NCBI GenBank assembly: GCA_008973525.1
Contig: WACJ01000503.1
Span: forward strand, 2,046,001 to 2,110,000
Direction: 5' to 3'
DNA: 64,000 nt
Origin: Stenopsyche tienmushanensis
Lineage: Eukaryota; Arthropoda; Insecta; Trichoptera; Stenopsychidae
The notes under the pieces are model-generated. The model worked only from the letters and a program-made list of their open reading frames with translations, was not told where the DNA came from and searched no databases. Position numbers and translations under genes: made by a program. Of this stretch, positions 37,896 to 48,609 are shown piece after piece (position 1 is the stretch's first letter; every line of letters starts with the position of its first letter).

Positions 37896-40800
37896 CTACT
37901 GCAAAGGACTATCAGAATTTGCATGAAACCTGTTCACTTGACAAAATTTGAAAGAAGGAAATTTATTTTTGATAATTTCAAAACCTGTTGATGTTACAGC
38001 ACCATTGTTTGTATTGCGTGCAAAAATAGTATAACTTCGCCAGACGAGAGAACAGTACATATGCGGATGATGAGATTTTAACTGCAGATCCTGAAAATGA
38101 TTTTTTTAATTTAAAATTAACGAGTTAGATTATCAAAACAAATTAATCTCAAACAAAAATTTCATATACACTTGGGACTGTTTTTATGCATTTTTGAAGT
38201 TATGCTGTTTGCAAAAATAATGGAACCTATCCCTCAGTTTTCTATATAGTTCAAGTCATTTTTTTTATATTCGACTCCCTGTGGAATGTATTAATCGCAT
38301 AAAAACAGACCCAAGTGTATATAGATTCAATTTAACAACATTCTAACCAGATGAAATGTATTTTCAATAGTTTCCTGATTGTTTTCTTTTCGCCTTGGTC
38401 GGAAACGGGTATTAGATGACTGAGCTTGTTTATTTTGACCATTTGCTGGTTTCCCGACAACAATACCAACCTGAGAAAACAAAGATATCATTATTTTAAT
38501 TGTTCAGTACAAATTTCTAGTAATAAAATTACATTCAATACCTATCAAAATTAATGTTAAGTTGAATTTAATATGATCAAAGTACTATCACAAATGCATA
38601 AAGTTCAACAAAAAATTTATATAAATCTTCTCTAATATATAACAATTAATCTGTGTTTGTTCGTATTTAATGCGCGTCCATACCGTTCATCCAATTGCAA
38701 TAAAACTTTGTCAACTTACTGTTTACACTTGTGGGCATAATATAGGTGTAGTAAAAATATTGTTTGTGTACGCAATTTGTTATGCGAGACGTTTAGCATA
38801 TGCACTATATTGGCGCATATTGGTCTGGTGGTTGCTAAGGTAAAAAAAGCATTACAACCTTCGACTTGTTATGTATTTGTTAAGTGTTCGGTCTTTGGTG
38901 GACTATACCGTGAGGCAGTAACACAAACGAAATTTTAATGGTGCTTACAAAAAGCTTACTGCATCGATAATAATGCTTTTTAATATGTGGTGCATACACC
39001 AGCGTAATAAAATGCAAAAAATGACTTTTTGATTTGAATTATATGAACAGGCATTGATTAAGTGATACGTAAACATACTAACAAAACATAAGGATTAGTT
39101 ATTCATTCAGTTAGTTATAGTTCTATATAAAAATTATATTTAATAATTCTAATAATTCTCAATTTACCTCTCAAATAATTACTAAGCGCGATCATATATC
39201 CTTTTTTACTATAATTAAAAATGCATAAAAACTTTCTTTCTTTGTGTGGCATTGCAACGCATGCCGGGTAATCACTAGTATTTAATATATTATAAATAGA
39301 AATGCATATATTATTTTATTATACCTGTAAATCCTTGATAATGAACCTGATAGGTGGTTTGAAATATCATACAAATGTAAAAAACTTAATTATAATTTTG
39401 TCTTTTATGAGATTTTTTTACCTTATCACCATTAAGCCTATAATGACCAGAAAGAATTCCTGGTGCTCGACTAAATCGCTGTTTTAAGCGATCAAGGCAC
39501 ACTAAGGGTTCTTCAGGAGAAGTCATCATCAATACGACTCCTTCGGGAAAAAATCTAAAATGTTATATAACACTTTTTAATCAAGTTCAGTAAATTTATT
39601 TGATCTTCAAAAAGTTAAACAAACATTCGAAAATTAAATACATATCTTTAACCTAAATTAACAAAAGATCACATTCATTGTATTTTAAAGATTTACCTCA
39701 AATATCTGAAGTACTTAATTAAGTGCCATGGTCTATAAAATTGATCTTGAAAGCTATTTTCACCAGGTCGCATGTAAGTGGTTTTACTTATATAACATCC
39801 GTTAAACCTAAGTCTGGCTCTTTCAATGTACATCTGTCGCCATGAGTTGTATCCTAGAGAATTGAGACTTCCAAAATTAATTCCCCATGTCCTGTTTCAA
39901 AAACAAGTATTGTTTTAATACAATACGTAATGTTTTACACAGTATATCTTATAGCAGATATTAAAAATGTCTTCATACAGACATAGTTTAATAAACAGGC
40001 ATTATAAATTATATATTTTTTACTTAATGCAAGCAAGTCTCCAAATTTCTGGATCGCGTGCAAATACATAGAAACCTCGACAAACGGCGGAAAATCTTTC
40101 TAAAGATATCATATCCAATTCACTAGAGACAACCCATTTTAAAATATATGTTATCAATTCACTCGGCAAACAAGAGAAATGTGTTTCCTATAAACAATAA
40201 AATAAAAACATTAATATGATAATGAAATATAAGCATATACATATAAACTTAAGTTGTCGTCTGAAAGGAAACCTCCAAATAAAAACCTTCATCCCTGAGA
40301 ATATCTCCTATGAATATTGTCTACATCTGATAACAGACACGGCACCCTAAGAAGAATATTGTTCAAAATGCTTACCTTTTGTTCTACTGCACAATTACAG
40401 AATATACCATTTTTTGAAACAATTTTTTCTATTTTAGCTAAATGGTCCTCTGTTTCCGAACTATCATCTAATGTTTCCTCTTTTTCTTCAGATGGTTGTT
40501 CACCTAAAGTAAAATTTTATATGTAAAAATAACCTAAGTTTGCTGCAATTAATGCATACTTATAAAGGCGGGGACTGACTGGAGCATTTTATCGTAACAT
40601 GAATGATTCACAGTGAGCATGATTACAACTTTGCTCAGTATCAGTCCTTGCTTGTGTTCCATGGTCGACAACATTTCGAAGAACGAGGATTATGACCGTT
40701 GACGGTCCATAAAGAGTTAACGTCATTAGCGTTGCATATCTTCTTCCTTCCATTCGCGTTTAGATATACAGTAACATAGTGTAATGTAAAGAGAAAACGG

Positions 40801-42462
40801 GTTGGGAAATCCCAACATAAGAGTCGGGGTTGCCATGCAAGCCTGTCGATTTCTCTTTTTAAGGGAAGTATTCATCAAAATAATGACTTGTTTTCTAAAC
40901 AATACCATGATCGAATGTGCTAGAAGCATGGCAACATAACATTTCAGTGATAAGAGCAGTGACAATTACCATAAAAATTCCATAACAACTGGGCAATGAA
41001 ATTGTCTTCCAGAAAGAGCTTCAAGAAGGGGAGCATTTAGCCGGGTATAAAAGCGGTGCCATACAGAGCAGCTTAGTTAGCTTTGAGACACCTTCGGGTC
41101 GAGCTTTGGTTCGACCAATCAGAGCAAGCCTTGTACTCCGAACGGAGCTCTCCAGGCTTTGAAGTCAAGCTTCGGCTCGACCGAAGTTTGACTAGCTAGT
41201 TGAGCTAGCAGCTTGAGATTCGGCAAACAGATCAAGACAAATATATTCGAAAATCGAATATTCAATTGGGACCCCTAGTACTATCCTATCAAAATAAAAA
41301 GTGTAACATTTACACTGTACTATGTAGTCGTAATATGATTTTAATTTCGGTCGAGTTATGCATTTTTCCGACACATGTGTTCATGACGAGCCTCTGAGCT
41401 GTACTGACCTAAAATTGAGTCATAGCATAACATTCAAAAGGATTCGCCAAAAAACCAACAGTTGGGTGGAGCACGTGACAAGTAACTTGGCTCGCTGTAC
41501 TCATTATAAGAATGTGAGCATCATAACATGTTACGTTATGATAAAATCCTCTGGTCAGTCGTCATCTTAATATATTGATATATAAAACACTGCACAATCA
41601 AGAGAAAAACAAAAATATTTAAATAACAATAAACTTACGAGAAATTTGTATCGGAGACTCTTCCCGCCCTTTACCTTTTAATTTTGCACCTTCATATATC
41701 CTTAGTTCTATATCTGGTATTAATTGCACAGCCCTTTTATAAAACTTAATAGCTTCATACAATTCACCATTGCGTTCATATTCAGCACCTTTTAGAAATA
41801 ATTTTTTAGCCTAAAATAGAGATACAGTATTAATGTATAAATAGGACTTAGAAGATCGACGCGAGCTTTTTGTATTTTTTTGTGAGAAAAATTAAAATCA
41901 AAATCATACTTTTTAGCGATATATCCAGCCTATTGGCATGCTCAAGGCCATGACACTATAAGCACAACAAGAGGCTCAAAATATCAGAAAAAGGTATGAA
42001 TTAAATTTTAATATACCTCTGAAAAAATGTACAGAACGCGCTTGGATGCATGTTTTCTAACTTAATAAAAAATATACAATATTAATGTATATGTATATGA
42101 CTTTTACATATAAAATAATGATATCATAAATACCTTTTCTTCTTCAGTTTCCACAAGATCAGAATTTAAATTAGATTCAGAATTCAAAGTCTTAGACCCA
42201 CTTAATGCTTCTGTTGCATCTTGTTTATTATCTCCATTTCTACTGGGTGATCCAAGTTCCTTATGCCATTGCAATCGAAAATTTGATAGTGTGACTTCAA
42301 AAGATTCTTCAGACTATCGAATGACATAAAAAATAATATCAAAATGTAGCATAAAAATTCAGTTCATATATGAAATCATTTTACTACTGTTGATTTACAC
42401 ATAAAAATGAAAGTACATATATAACTTACGGTTTGTTCTTTGAGTGGTGTTTCATCGGCCAT
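37896..42462 (-). CDS. FBXO9: FBXO9: F-box only protein 9, complete, nine exons
   Basis: On the minus strand the exons are 42462-42430 (ATG), 42313-42134, 41810-41639, 40503-40376, 40187-40024, 39891-39697, 39554-39422, 38470-38348 and 38090-37896 (stop). All have GT-AG introns and phases that agree, giving 440 aa, close to the usual length (human about 447). FBXO9 is the substrate receptor of an SCF (SKP1-cullin-F-box) ubiquitin ligase; in mammals it targets TEL2/TTI1 of the mTORC1 complex. Visible parts: an acidic linker (about residues 12-71), the helical TPR/MIT-like segment with [19 protein letters not shown] (about 88-106), the F-box with [12 protein letters not shown] and [15 protein letters not shown] (about 177-215), then the conserved [20 protein letters not shown] and [15 protein letters not shown] block and a beta-rich C-terminus. 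Introns hold a Tigger MITE, a Helitron and a 1-kb inverted-repeat element. The gene is divergent from the GIIB-like gene. Confidence 0.95.
38169..38317. mobile_element. Tigger/pogo-type MITE, 149 bp, in FBXO9 intron 8
   Basis: The ends CACTTGGGACTGTTTTTATG (38169-38188) and CATAAAAACAGACCCAAGTG (38298-38317) are inverted repeats flanked by TA on both sides (38167-38168 and 38318-38319). Both ends and the sub-terminal words (TTTTGAAGTTATGC, AAAATAATGGAACCTATCCC, CGACTCCCTGTGGAA) match the decayed Tigger at 22016-22748. It is therefore an internal-deletion derivative of that family, with the transposase region lost. Confidence 0.85.
38626..39279 (+). mobile_element. Complete non-autonomous Helitron in FBXO9 intron 7
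   Basis: The 5' end is TCTTCTCTAATATATAA (TC preceded by A; a start at 38631 is also possible, because truncated copies begin TCTAATATATAA). The 3' end is CTAGT at 39275-39279. A sub-terminal hairpin, GGCAT(39248-39252)-TGCAACGC-ATGCC(39261-39265), precedes it. There are no inverted repeats or target duplication, and the insertion lies between A and A/T. This is the standard Helitron architecture (5'-TC, 3'-hairpin-CTRR-like). No Rep/helicase is encoded in the 654 bp. Truncated 5' pieces of the same family, in reverse orientation, are at 16501-16602 and 45222-45332. Confidence 0.75.
40573..41568. mobile_element. 1-kb inverted-repeat element with a TATA box in FBXO9 intron 3
   Basis: The left end GACTGACTGGAGCATTTTAT (from about 40573) matches, inverted, the right end ATAAAATCCTCTGGTCAGTC (to about 41561), and the similarity continues a little inward (TCGTAACATG against CATGTTACGTTATGA). 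The interior is clearly less A+T-rich than the flanks and shares no protein with known transposases. At 41044-41054 there is a good core promoter sequence (GGGTATAAAAGCGG), followed by many short self-complementary words around AGCTTCGG, TTCGACC and GCTAGTTGAGCTAGC (41090-41220). No target duplication was found. It could be a MITE-like DNA element or contain an old LTR. The class is unknown. Confidence 0.45.
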
Positions 42463-43739
42463 CGTGATTATATTTGAAATTTAACGATGATAGTTCATTA
42501 TATTTAAATACATTTATATATTCGCTTGACCTTGAAATTATTAATAAGCCAATTAATTTAAATCTCATATGTAAATTGGGGAGTCGCTGCATATGATCAA
42601 TCCTGTTTAAAATAGAAAACAATGAACATTATAAAATGTGAATACAAGAGATTTTATGGAATTGTATGGAGAAATGAAGCAAATGACGAGATTACTTTAT
42701 ATTATTTTCATGTGGTAAATATCTACATAAATACATATCCAAATAAAGAGAGAATCTAATATGATTATAATCATGCTTATATTTTTATTTAAGTTTGTTA
42801 TTAATAGGATATTGTGGTGAAAACTTATTTTTGTTTTCAAATAATTATTCATGGTATGAATATCACTAGCAATACATTAAATACACTTATCAATAGAATA
42901 AGATCAATTAATAAACAATATTAAAGAATAATTGGAGCATCCCAATCTAAATATAAGCAACTAACCCACAAATAGACAAATGTCAATATGTAACAGATGA
43001 GTTGTTGATATTCATATTGTGCTTAAAATATCGATAAGAATACTTACTAAAAGTAACTAAAAAAGATATAGCAACTTATTTGTAAGTCTAAAAATTATTT
43101 TTAAGCGTTTTAATTCGTCAAATGAGACTATTTATGACAATCGCTTACCACGTCCTTCGACGAAAACGTTTCCTCTTGTCATATTCGACAATCACAAACA
43201 CTTACAAAAAACTTACGTATATTAAATGATATTACTTTGCTCCAGTGAAAATATAATTATACTTATTTTATACTGCAGAATAAATTCTTAAATATTAATT
43301 TACAATATTTTAAAATTTTTACAAGTTGAGTAAATTTCCAATTTATATTATTGGGCAAAAATATTTTGTTTTATCTGTGATAAAACTGAATAAGGCTTAA
43401 TATTTTATTTGAAATCTTGAACAAATAATAATGTGTATTAAGATATTAATAAGAAATCAAAACTTTTTATTAAAATCAATTTCACAATTTGGCGTTATAT
43501 AATTTTTTGTTTATGGTCGTTATGATTAAAACGTAGGACCAAATTTAAACGTCATTATGTTTAAGAAAACATACACTGCTCATTATATGTCAAATTTCAC
43601 ATGAAACGCCGGTTATAATTGTTTCAATCAATACATAGACGCCAGCTTTCCTGGATTAAAAAAAAACAGTGAGACAATTCGTCTTTAAATTGTGATTTGC
43701 AAAAAATGTTTAAAACACAATTCATATAAAAGTGAAAAT
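42463..43739. other. Divergent intergenic region between FBXO9 and the GIIB-like gene
   Basis: About 1.3 kb of A+T-rich DNA separate the two divergent start codons and should hold both promoters. A slightly more balanced patch at 43130-43220 (AATCGCTTACCACGTCCTTC) may be a promoter or upstream non-coding exon. No TATA box is convincing. Confidence 0.35.
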
Positions 43740-44363
43740 ATGATTCTTTATACTATATGTGACCGTTTATATGCCTTGCGTATATTCAGGAGTAAAATAA
43801 GTGTGATGCTAATTTTCCTGTTTGGTTTTGGCTTATTCTTTTTCTTTTATCAGCTTCTTTTTGTTCTTTTATTGGATGAAACTCAAAAGGGTAAACCAGT
43901 CGGTCTACTGCATGAAAATAAATTAGCTAATTCCAAACCGCTCTCCGTAAACGTTACCAAAATCTTTGACGAAAGAGGCATGGTAAGAGGAATCCGGCTG
44001 ATGGACCTTAGTAAATATAAGCCCGATCAAGATAATATGTTTACATGTATCGAAGAAAAGGTTAAAATACCATTTGCATTCGTCAACGATGACTATTGCG
44101 ATTGTCCATTAGACGGCAGTGACGAACCAGGAACGAACGCGTGTGATAATGGACACTTCTACTGTTATACGCAACTCAGGCATAGGACAGGCAGAGGAAA
44201 CGCACAAGTAATATCGTCCAGCAAAGTGAATGATGGTATTTGTGATTGCTGTGACGGTTCCGATGAATGGAAAAAAGTGATATTTCCAAATGCTTTACCA
44301 ATTGAACTTCAAATTAAACTTCATAGATATTTATCACCATGTTCCAATACTTGTACTAAGTAA
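43740..44363 (+). CDS. Single-exon membrane-anchored glucosidase II beta N-domain-like protein
   Basis: The frame has an in-frame TAA upstream at 43686 and its first ATG at 43740, giving 207 aa. A hydrophobic signal anchor (VMLIFLFGFGLFFFFYQLLF) lies near residues 22-45, after a basic stretch, so the protein is probably type II with its C-terminus in the lumen or outside. The rest is the N-terminal module of glucosidase II beta / PRKCSH: RGIRLMDLSKYKPD, FTCIEEKVKIPFAFVNDDYC, DCPLDGSDEPGTNAC, a linker, then KVNDGICDCCDGSDEW, i.e. two LDL-A-like calcium-binding cysteine modules. The coiled coil, EF-hand, MRH mannose-binding domain and ER-retention tail of full-length GIIB (about 500 aa) are absent. 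Short GIIB-N-only proteins occur in insects; their role is unknown. An alternative start is the ATG at 43807. A poly(A)-like ATTAAA lies at 44422. Confidence 0.85.
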   Translation: MILYTICDRLYALRIFRSKISVMLIFLFGFGLFFFFYQLLFVLLLDETQKGKPVGLLHENKLANSKPLSVNVTKIFDERGMVRGIRLMDLSKYKPDQDNMFTCIEEKVKIPFAFVNDDYCDCPLDGSDEPGTNACDNGHFYCYTQLRHRTGRGNAQVISSSKVNDGICDCCDGSDEWKKVIFPNALPIELQIKLHRYLSPCSNTCTK

Positions 44364-45221
44364 ATTAGTTATAGTGTATTGTAAAATGAAGTCTGTTTCT
44401 TGGCTGTTATCTAAATATAGAATTAAAAATATAAAATATTTTTAGATTTAATCACTTTATGAAGGTCATAAAATATGTGTGTTCAAGTGTGGCCACCGAC
44501 CGCATTGTCCATGAGTAGATCAATTCATGAATATTTCTCTCTATTACTTATTTTTTTTAGCCAATCCACTTTTACTATGTAAAAGGAACGAAATATGGTT
44601 TCGCTAGACTTCTAACTTGCTTTTAGCATCCCTAATTCTACCTATAGAATTGAATCTTCTTTTCTTATAGGATTTCATTAAAAATATTAAATTTTTAATT
44701 CCACTAAGGACAACACAAATTTATTTTAGCAGTCAATTACCCTGTTCCAATACTCTTTTGATCATCTAAAATTGCATCACTCACTTTAAATTTGGGCTGT
44801 GTTAAAAATGTTATCCTGATATTGAATATCAAAATAACGCGTTAATCTTATCATTGTTTTCACACGAGTTAGATAATCAAGACAAAATTACTTTTAAATG
44901 AGAGCAATTTAATATGTTACAATTAAATTGTATGAAACTATGTATGTTTTAATTCATAATTTTGTAATCTATTAATAGTAACTATATTGATGAGAATTGA
45001 AAAATTCATAGTTATCATCACCGTATTCCAATATTCATTCTATGTTGTAAAGATTATATTAGCATAATATTGTAAATTAAGTCTATACCTTGACTGTTAG
45101 GTAGATAATGAATATAAGAAAATAAAAGTATTTTCAAATATTGTACATTCTTTCCATGAATAATTATTTCTTACCGAATTTTTATATAATTTGAATCGAA
45201 TGAATGGTGGACTATGCCTAT
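44364..45221. other. Intergenic sequence after the GIIB-like gene
   Basis: This is A+T-rich sequence with no recognised gene. The first part is probably the 3' UTR of the GIIB-like gene. A decayed near-repeat of that gene's tail occurs: GTATTGTAAAATGAAGTC(TG) plus TTGGCTGTTATCTAAATAT at 44377-44417 resembles ATATTGTAAATTAAGTCTA plus TTGACTGTTAGGTAGATAAT at 45067-45110. Confidence 0.35.
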
Positions 45222-45332
45222 GTTATTCCCATAAGTGTAAACAATAAGCTAACAAAGTTTTATCTTAATCAAATGAACGGTATGGCAGCACATTAAACAC
45301 AAACAAACAAAGATTATTTTTTATATATTAGA
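45222..45332 (-). mobile_element. Helitron 5'-terminal fragment, copy B
   Basis: On the minus strand it starts TCTAATATATAAAAAATAAT after an A (the TC pairs with GA at 45331-45332) and runs through TTTGTTTGTGTTTAATGTGC, CATACCGTTCATTTGATTAA and GCTTATTGTTTACACTTATG. These match the 5' end of the Helitron at 38626. The 3' end was not found. Confidence 0.65.
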
Positions 45333-45554
45333 TTTGTTTCGATTTATGCTAATTTATAATTAATAAAACTAATCATAATAGTTGAAGGATTTTGGTAGAA
45401 GTTTTATTTTATTTGTACTAATAGTAACATTGTTTTGTATAAATTTATAGCATTCCTTATATGAGATTGATCCTGGTTTTGATTCCCACAATAAAAATAT
45501 TGAATAAAAAAAAAATTCTTACGAATTCCGTTTTTTCAATAAATCTATCCTAGT

Positions 45555-46110
45555 GAATTCCAATGAGAAGTCATACGTGATGCTTAAGTGCATCTCGGAT
45601 TCGCTCCTACACCAACTGAGGATGTCTCCCCGTCCACGTGCAACACCCGAGCGAATTCGAGACTGAATGACTTCCTATTTCAGGTCGACCCTTTCAGGAA
45701 GGCAACGGAAGACAATGCTGTTAACACTGCAAAGTGAAGTTTTTCATATGCCTCTCCTCAAGGCCTTCTATTTGATGTTCTTCTTGTTCTTGTTTTGTTC
45801 CTAAAGCTTCTTGGCTCCAAACCGGTAAGGTTCATCATGCTCCATATTGTTGAGTAGGGTCGACTATATAAGACATAGCAAGCCATTATTTGTAAAAGTA
45901 GCAATGAATAGTAGATAAACTGAGTATCAGCTTGCTGTTAAAGGAGTATTTAATCTGCAAATAAGTACTAGTTAGATGGCCAATAGTTAAAATAAATAAA
46001 TCGTATAAGCATAGTAGTTAGGAGTAGTCAAATAGCTTTTAAGTGGTTAGAATAATTATGTCGCATCTAAGTATTCAAACTTCAGGCGTTTAGTGCCGGC
46101 CGGGGACAAT
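45555..46110 (+). mobile_element. LTR-like repeat, copy 1
   Basis: About 200-300 bp (45560-45870) match, inverted, the segment at 53370-53565: shared words are ATGCTTAAGTGCAT, AAGACAATGCTGTTAACA, GCAAAGTGAAGTT, TTCATATGCCTCTCC, AAGCTTCTTGGCTCC, CCGGTAAGGTTCATCATGCT and CCATATTGTTG. On this strand a TATA-like CTATATAAGAC follows at 45862. Further on, GGCGTTTAGTGCCGGCCGGG (46086-46105) resembles the region just after an insect LTR. It may be a degenerate LTR of an LTR retrotransposon. No protein remains. Confidence 0.4.
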
Positions 46111-48609
46111 CAAACAATATTTAATTGGTCAGACTGGAAGCAAACTGAATAAATATACTAAGCTAGAACAAAAAGGTGAAAGCCAGATATCAAATATAAA
46201 TGTCTCAATATATGTGAATGAATATCACCCCGATTCATTTTGTGCTGAATAAAGAACAGGAATTAATTATGATCGGACATCCTTATAATCAGGGTAACAT
46301 TTTTAATACACGATAATTTGATTGGTTTTTTATTTATTAAAGAACAAATTCAAACACGCATTATACTCATTTACGTATACAGTGATTTAAGTGTTATTGA
46401 TGGTTATTTTAAATAATCATAAAAATGTATTCAACTAAGACTCTTTAACTATGTAGAATGGTTGATAACGTTACTGTATAAAATCAAACATAATGGATTT
46501 ACAAAATTTATACAATAAATGAAAGCACATACATACACTAGAATATTTCTTCACATTTACATATCTGTTTTTTTTTACACATGGTTGTTGCATGACTAGG
46601 TTAATCATGATTCATAATCATGAAAACATTGAATGAATAAAAAAGCTCGACAACAATTCAAAACATTAAAAGTAATATTTCATTCAAAATAAATCACCTT
46701 TCAAATTTGTAGATACAAGCATTCTTAACGTAATGGCATATAAATGTTTGCCATGTGTACAATATTGAAATTGTGCACCAAATAAATCTCGAATTTTAAA
46801 ATTAATTTTACAAAAATATGAATAAATGATTGATCTCACCTGTTACAACTTAAATTTTACAACAAAAAATAAAAAGTATCATTCAAGTTCTAAGTTAAAA
46901 AAAATTAAGTTCTTTGCAAATTTACACAATTAGAAAATACAGCTAGGTAGCAATTGATATGAATGATTTTCATAGTATTAATATTATTTATTAAGTCATA
47001 TGTGTATGTTAATGTGCATATTAACCGAATATCATTCCGCATCGAAGACAATACGTACCAAATTATTTAACTTGCATTAATTACGACCTAGCTGTGTAGT
47101 AAAGAAACAATGTCGCTATAACCTATTGCATGTTTGAATGCATTTTTAAGTTTCCAAATATAAATGTGTCCTATAACTTATATATCTTTTGGTTTTTAAA
47201 TTGTTCACAGGTCATTTTATTTGTAATACTTTTGTTTGCATTGTGCACGCACGTACTACAAATAATATGATCTAATTAAAAAGCAATTACTTGAATCATC
47301 GTTGTCACCTATAATAAAATATTCAAATTCGCATTAAAGCGAATTTTTTTAATAAAAAGTAAAAATTATATTAAAAAAAAATACATAAAAAATGATTATA
47401 AAAAATATCTTACAAAACGTTGACTTATAATTATTCACACATAATAAGAATATTAGGGTACAGCTAAATGTATTATATTTTTAAAGGATTAGTTCTGATA
47501 TATTTTTAAATGATATTAAATTGCAAGTTTTCCATAATAAAACTGCCATAAATTTAGCCGCACCCCTATCTGTGTTTCAATCGTTTTGTATCAAAAATAT
47601 GGACAAAAATAACAGGGACAGATTAAATTCACAAAGAAAAATTGTTGAATATCCAAAAATACACAGGATTTTTAAACATCCTATTATCATCGAATGGTTT
47701 ATATTTATAATATGCATTTTTATTGCAAGACTATGTTACAAAACGCATATAATACGTTATTCGTTTTTGTATGCTCGTTACACAAGTTTGGCGTTTAAAC
47801 CACAGTTTGCAATTGATTAATGAAAATGTACATATTATTACAAAATCAAAATTATTACGATTTTTTCGTTTAATTTCTAAAAATAAAATATTACATATAC
47901 AGCAAAAGTAATTATGAAAATCTGTAAAATTATTGATTATGTAAAATGCATGTTTTGAGTGATATTTAAGAGACATTATAAGACGTTCCAAATAAACGTT
48001 AAGAATAGTAGAAATATATTTTTATATCAATTTTTTAAATAATTGATTTTTTTCTAGAAAATATTTTCTTGTTATAGCATGGTAAGAATTTATAAAATCA
48101 ATTCCCAAATGAAAATACTATAATCCCTTTGCAGACTTGCAAAATTATAGTGCGATTGTATGGACCACAAGAAATTCATAAAATATGAATTGGATTGAAT
48201 CTGGTTGGTTTTGAATTTGTAAATATTAAAATAATTAACAATTCAAATAGATCTGCCTATGAGCAAGAAATTTACAACAATCACAAAAACGTCATTTAAT
48301 AATAATGATTTTGTCAGCGGGCTCACTATAACTTCGCCAACTTAATATTTTATTGGGTATATTTCTGCTTGATATAATAAAGTTATGGAAAGCAATGCCA
48401 TGTTTGGTAAACCACTCCGAATAAAAAATATTTCCATGGAAATTACACTCCTTAAAAATAATTGCAGTGACTACTGCGTATATATTAAAAAATGTACGTA
48501 AAAAATAAAATAACAGTATATTACTTTAATATGGTTTAAAAATCTGATTGCCATCCACACTTTCCATAGTTATGAACCTAAAAAATAAGGTTTAACCTTT
48601 CATATATTA
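46111..48609. other. A+T-rich intergenic sequence
   Basis: No recognised gene. An open frame at 47598-47820 (73 codons from ATG) encodes a peptide with one hydrophobic segment (IIIEWFIFIICIFIARLCY), but it has no homology that I recognise and can arise by chance in such DNA. Confidence 0.35.

Noticed and set aside
47598..47820. Small open frame with one hydrophobic segment
   Set aside because: It has no homology I recognise, its composition is typical of translated A+T-rich DNA, and no promoter or poly(A) support was seen.
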